A DNA stretch of 64,000 nucleotides from Lineus longissimus (lineage: Eukaryota; Nemertea; Pilidiophora; Heteronemertea; Lineidae): positions 9,798,501 to 9,862,500 of the forward strand of contig NC_088309.1 of NCBI RefSeq assembly GCF_910592395.1. The letters run 5' to 3'. The notes under the pieces are model-generated. The model did no database searches and was not told the DNA's origin. It saw only the letters and a list, made by a program, of their open reading frames with translations. Within the stretch, counting starts at the first letter, position 1. Every line of letters starts with the position of its first letter. Made by a program: the position numbers and the translations under genes. Positions 62,414-64,000 of this stretch are shown one piece after another.

Positions 62414-64000
62414 CTGCAAAAGAGATCGGAAACGTTGTCACTATGTTGATGTGGTTAACGAGAGTAAAAGAAGTATACATGTAACGCTGGTTATAAAGCA
62501 TACTCTACATGTAAAATTTGTGATAATGCAAACATTTTTATAACGCCACAACATTGTTCTTGACTCTCTTAAATTAAACTTAAACTGGCAAAGCCGGGTG
62601 TAGTGGTTCAAACAAAGCGATATACATGTACATGTACACACAATATGAAATGACATGGTCATCGGAAATCATGTTTTAAAGAAGTGTTTGCTGAGTAACT
62701 GAATCTTGTCCAGTCGTACGTAGACATAACACAGCTTCAGCGTCAGACAATCACACCAAAGTAGGAAAAAGGAACTTCCTGAAATTTAATATTTTATTGC
62801 GATAATATCACACAAAACTATCATGTATGTTATAATTCGTTGACTATACGGTATACATCAGGTAGAACCCCTGCTTTCATTCCTAGATCTGTATCTCGTC
62901 AAAACGTTCCAGCTGGAATTGGTGCAGATGATGTATAGGCGATGTTATCAACCGTAAGTGTCAAGCGCAGCAGATCATGAAACAGCAATGGGAATTCTAT
63001 GTCAATAAGATGATCGATCAAGGCGGTCCACGTCGCCAGAACTAGAACACCCTAAAAGAAAACGCTGGTGCTCCTGATCAGTGGATTGGAAAAATGATGG
63101 CAAATTAATACCAAATTTACCAAATGACCCATCAAGTCATGTCATGCGCAAATCTGACTAAGAAGAATCTTTCAGAGTGTTTTTTATATTTTTGTCCATG
63201 GCAGCATGGATCGATAATATTCTGATCCGGTTATATACTTCCTGGGCCCAGCGTCGTTCCGTCGTGAAAAACCTTAGGAGTGAGATGGTCCCATCTTAAG
63301 ATTACGATTGTGATATCCCCGTGCTCTATCGGACAATTAAAGTCGACCATCACCTAAAAATGATAGTCTTTCGATGTCAGACAGATCGATAATACTTGAT
63401 GATAGACAGATCGATATTGGAGAAAAAGGAAAAAAGAACATTATTGACAACTGCAGACAACCAAATTCCACAAGGTAACTATACGTTTCAAATCGCAATA
63501 ATCGGACGGGGGGAATGAAAATGCTTCTTGTTACATAAGATGCGGCACATTTTCGCTTCTGACCCCCATAATAAATCAGTAAAGGATCCGGAATGCGAGG
63601 ATGAATGTGTCTTGACATCTTATAGTTAGCGCCGCACACGTTATATCTCAGGCTCCTGTCTCGCCACCAAGATTCATGATGATTGGAAGGTAATTTGTAA
63701 CATCAGACGACATTATCATCAGTCTTAATACACCCTAAAGGATTTCTATTACTCGGATTAGGGCACAAACGATCTCAAGGGTGTATGATAATCTAATACA
63801 CCGAGATTACATTCGTCTTTCGCTTATTAGTTTATCGCTATAGGGCTTTCATGAGAGTTGTAATTCTTTTAAAGTGGTGAAAGTAAGCACCACAATTTGA
63901 TTACCAACGCGTTTCTTTCAAAATTGGTGGGGGTTTTATAGGCCATCGAGTTGTTTATCGTCATTATTGATGACACTTTAAAATCTTTTGTTTCAGTTTA
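62414..64000. other. K2P channel intron, no exon found
   Basis: Upstream of the GYG exon on the - strand I looked for a TM1/pore-1 exon ending in TTIG-like sequence and found none. A frame at 63337-63639 (-) has no channel features. No repeats of note. Confidence 0.5.

Overview
The window is animal nuclear DNA. It has many short coding exons with GT/AG junctions, metazoan gene families, numerous miniature inverted-repeat transposons and two large minisatellites. The dense small TIR elements and frequent TACATGTA-type words fit a marine invertebrate (lophotrochozoan, lancelet or similar). The sequence alone does not settle the phylum.

Layout. (a) 1-2081 (+): the 3' end of a Deltex E3 ubiquitin ligase gene (RING plus Deltex C-terminal domain). 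(b) 4.74-9.08 kb: a minisatellite of about 43 bp per unit whose orientation flips near 6.6 kb. It is open in several frames but shows no sign of coding. (c) 22499-15128 (-): a complete 11-exon gene for a BICD-family-like dynein/dynactin cargo adaptor (BICDL1). About 6 kb of exon-free DNA, possibly a long 3' UTR, follows it. (d) 22.9-24.4 kb: a 1.45 kb element with ~103 bp terminal inverted repeats. (e) 27.1-54.0 kb: four carbohydrate sulfotransferase 15-like genes, the first on the - strand (33308-27085) and three on the + strand (37810-41487, 43297-46503, 50394-54032). All are type II Golgi-style enzymes sharing exon phases. (f) 54.0-61.3 kb: non-coding DNA with a Harbinger remnant and hairpin elements. 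(g) 62413-61275 (-): the 3' exon of a two-pore-domain K+ channel whose 5' exons lie outside the window.

The four sulfotransferases are a local family expansion. Only the second copy keeps the textbook 5'-phosphosulfate loop (K-C-G-T-T). The third is mildly changed, and the first and fourth are strongly changed, so the cluster may hold enzymes of altered specificity or pseudo-enzymes.

The most interesting observation is in the - strand copy. The 148-nt exon that follows the 3'-phosphate-binding motif is present twice in tandem (30014-30161 and 29252-29399). Both copies have the same length, phases and near-identical splice-site context, but the proteins are only about 30% identical. Using both would shift the frame, so they look like mutually exclusive exons.

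No RNA genes, CRISPR arrays or recognisable promoters were found. Exon coordinates come from manual reading of splice sites and have not been checked against transcripts.
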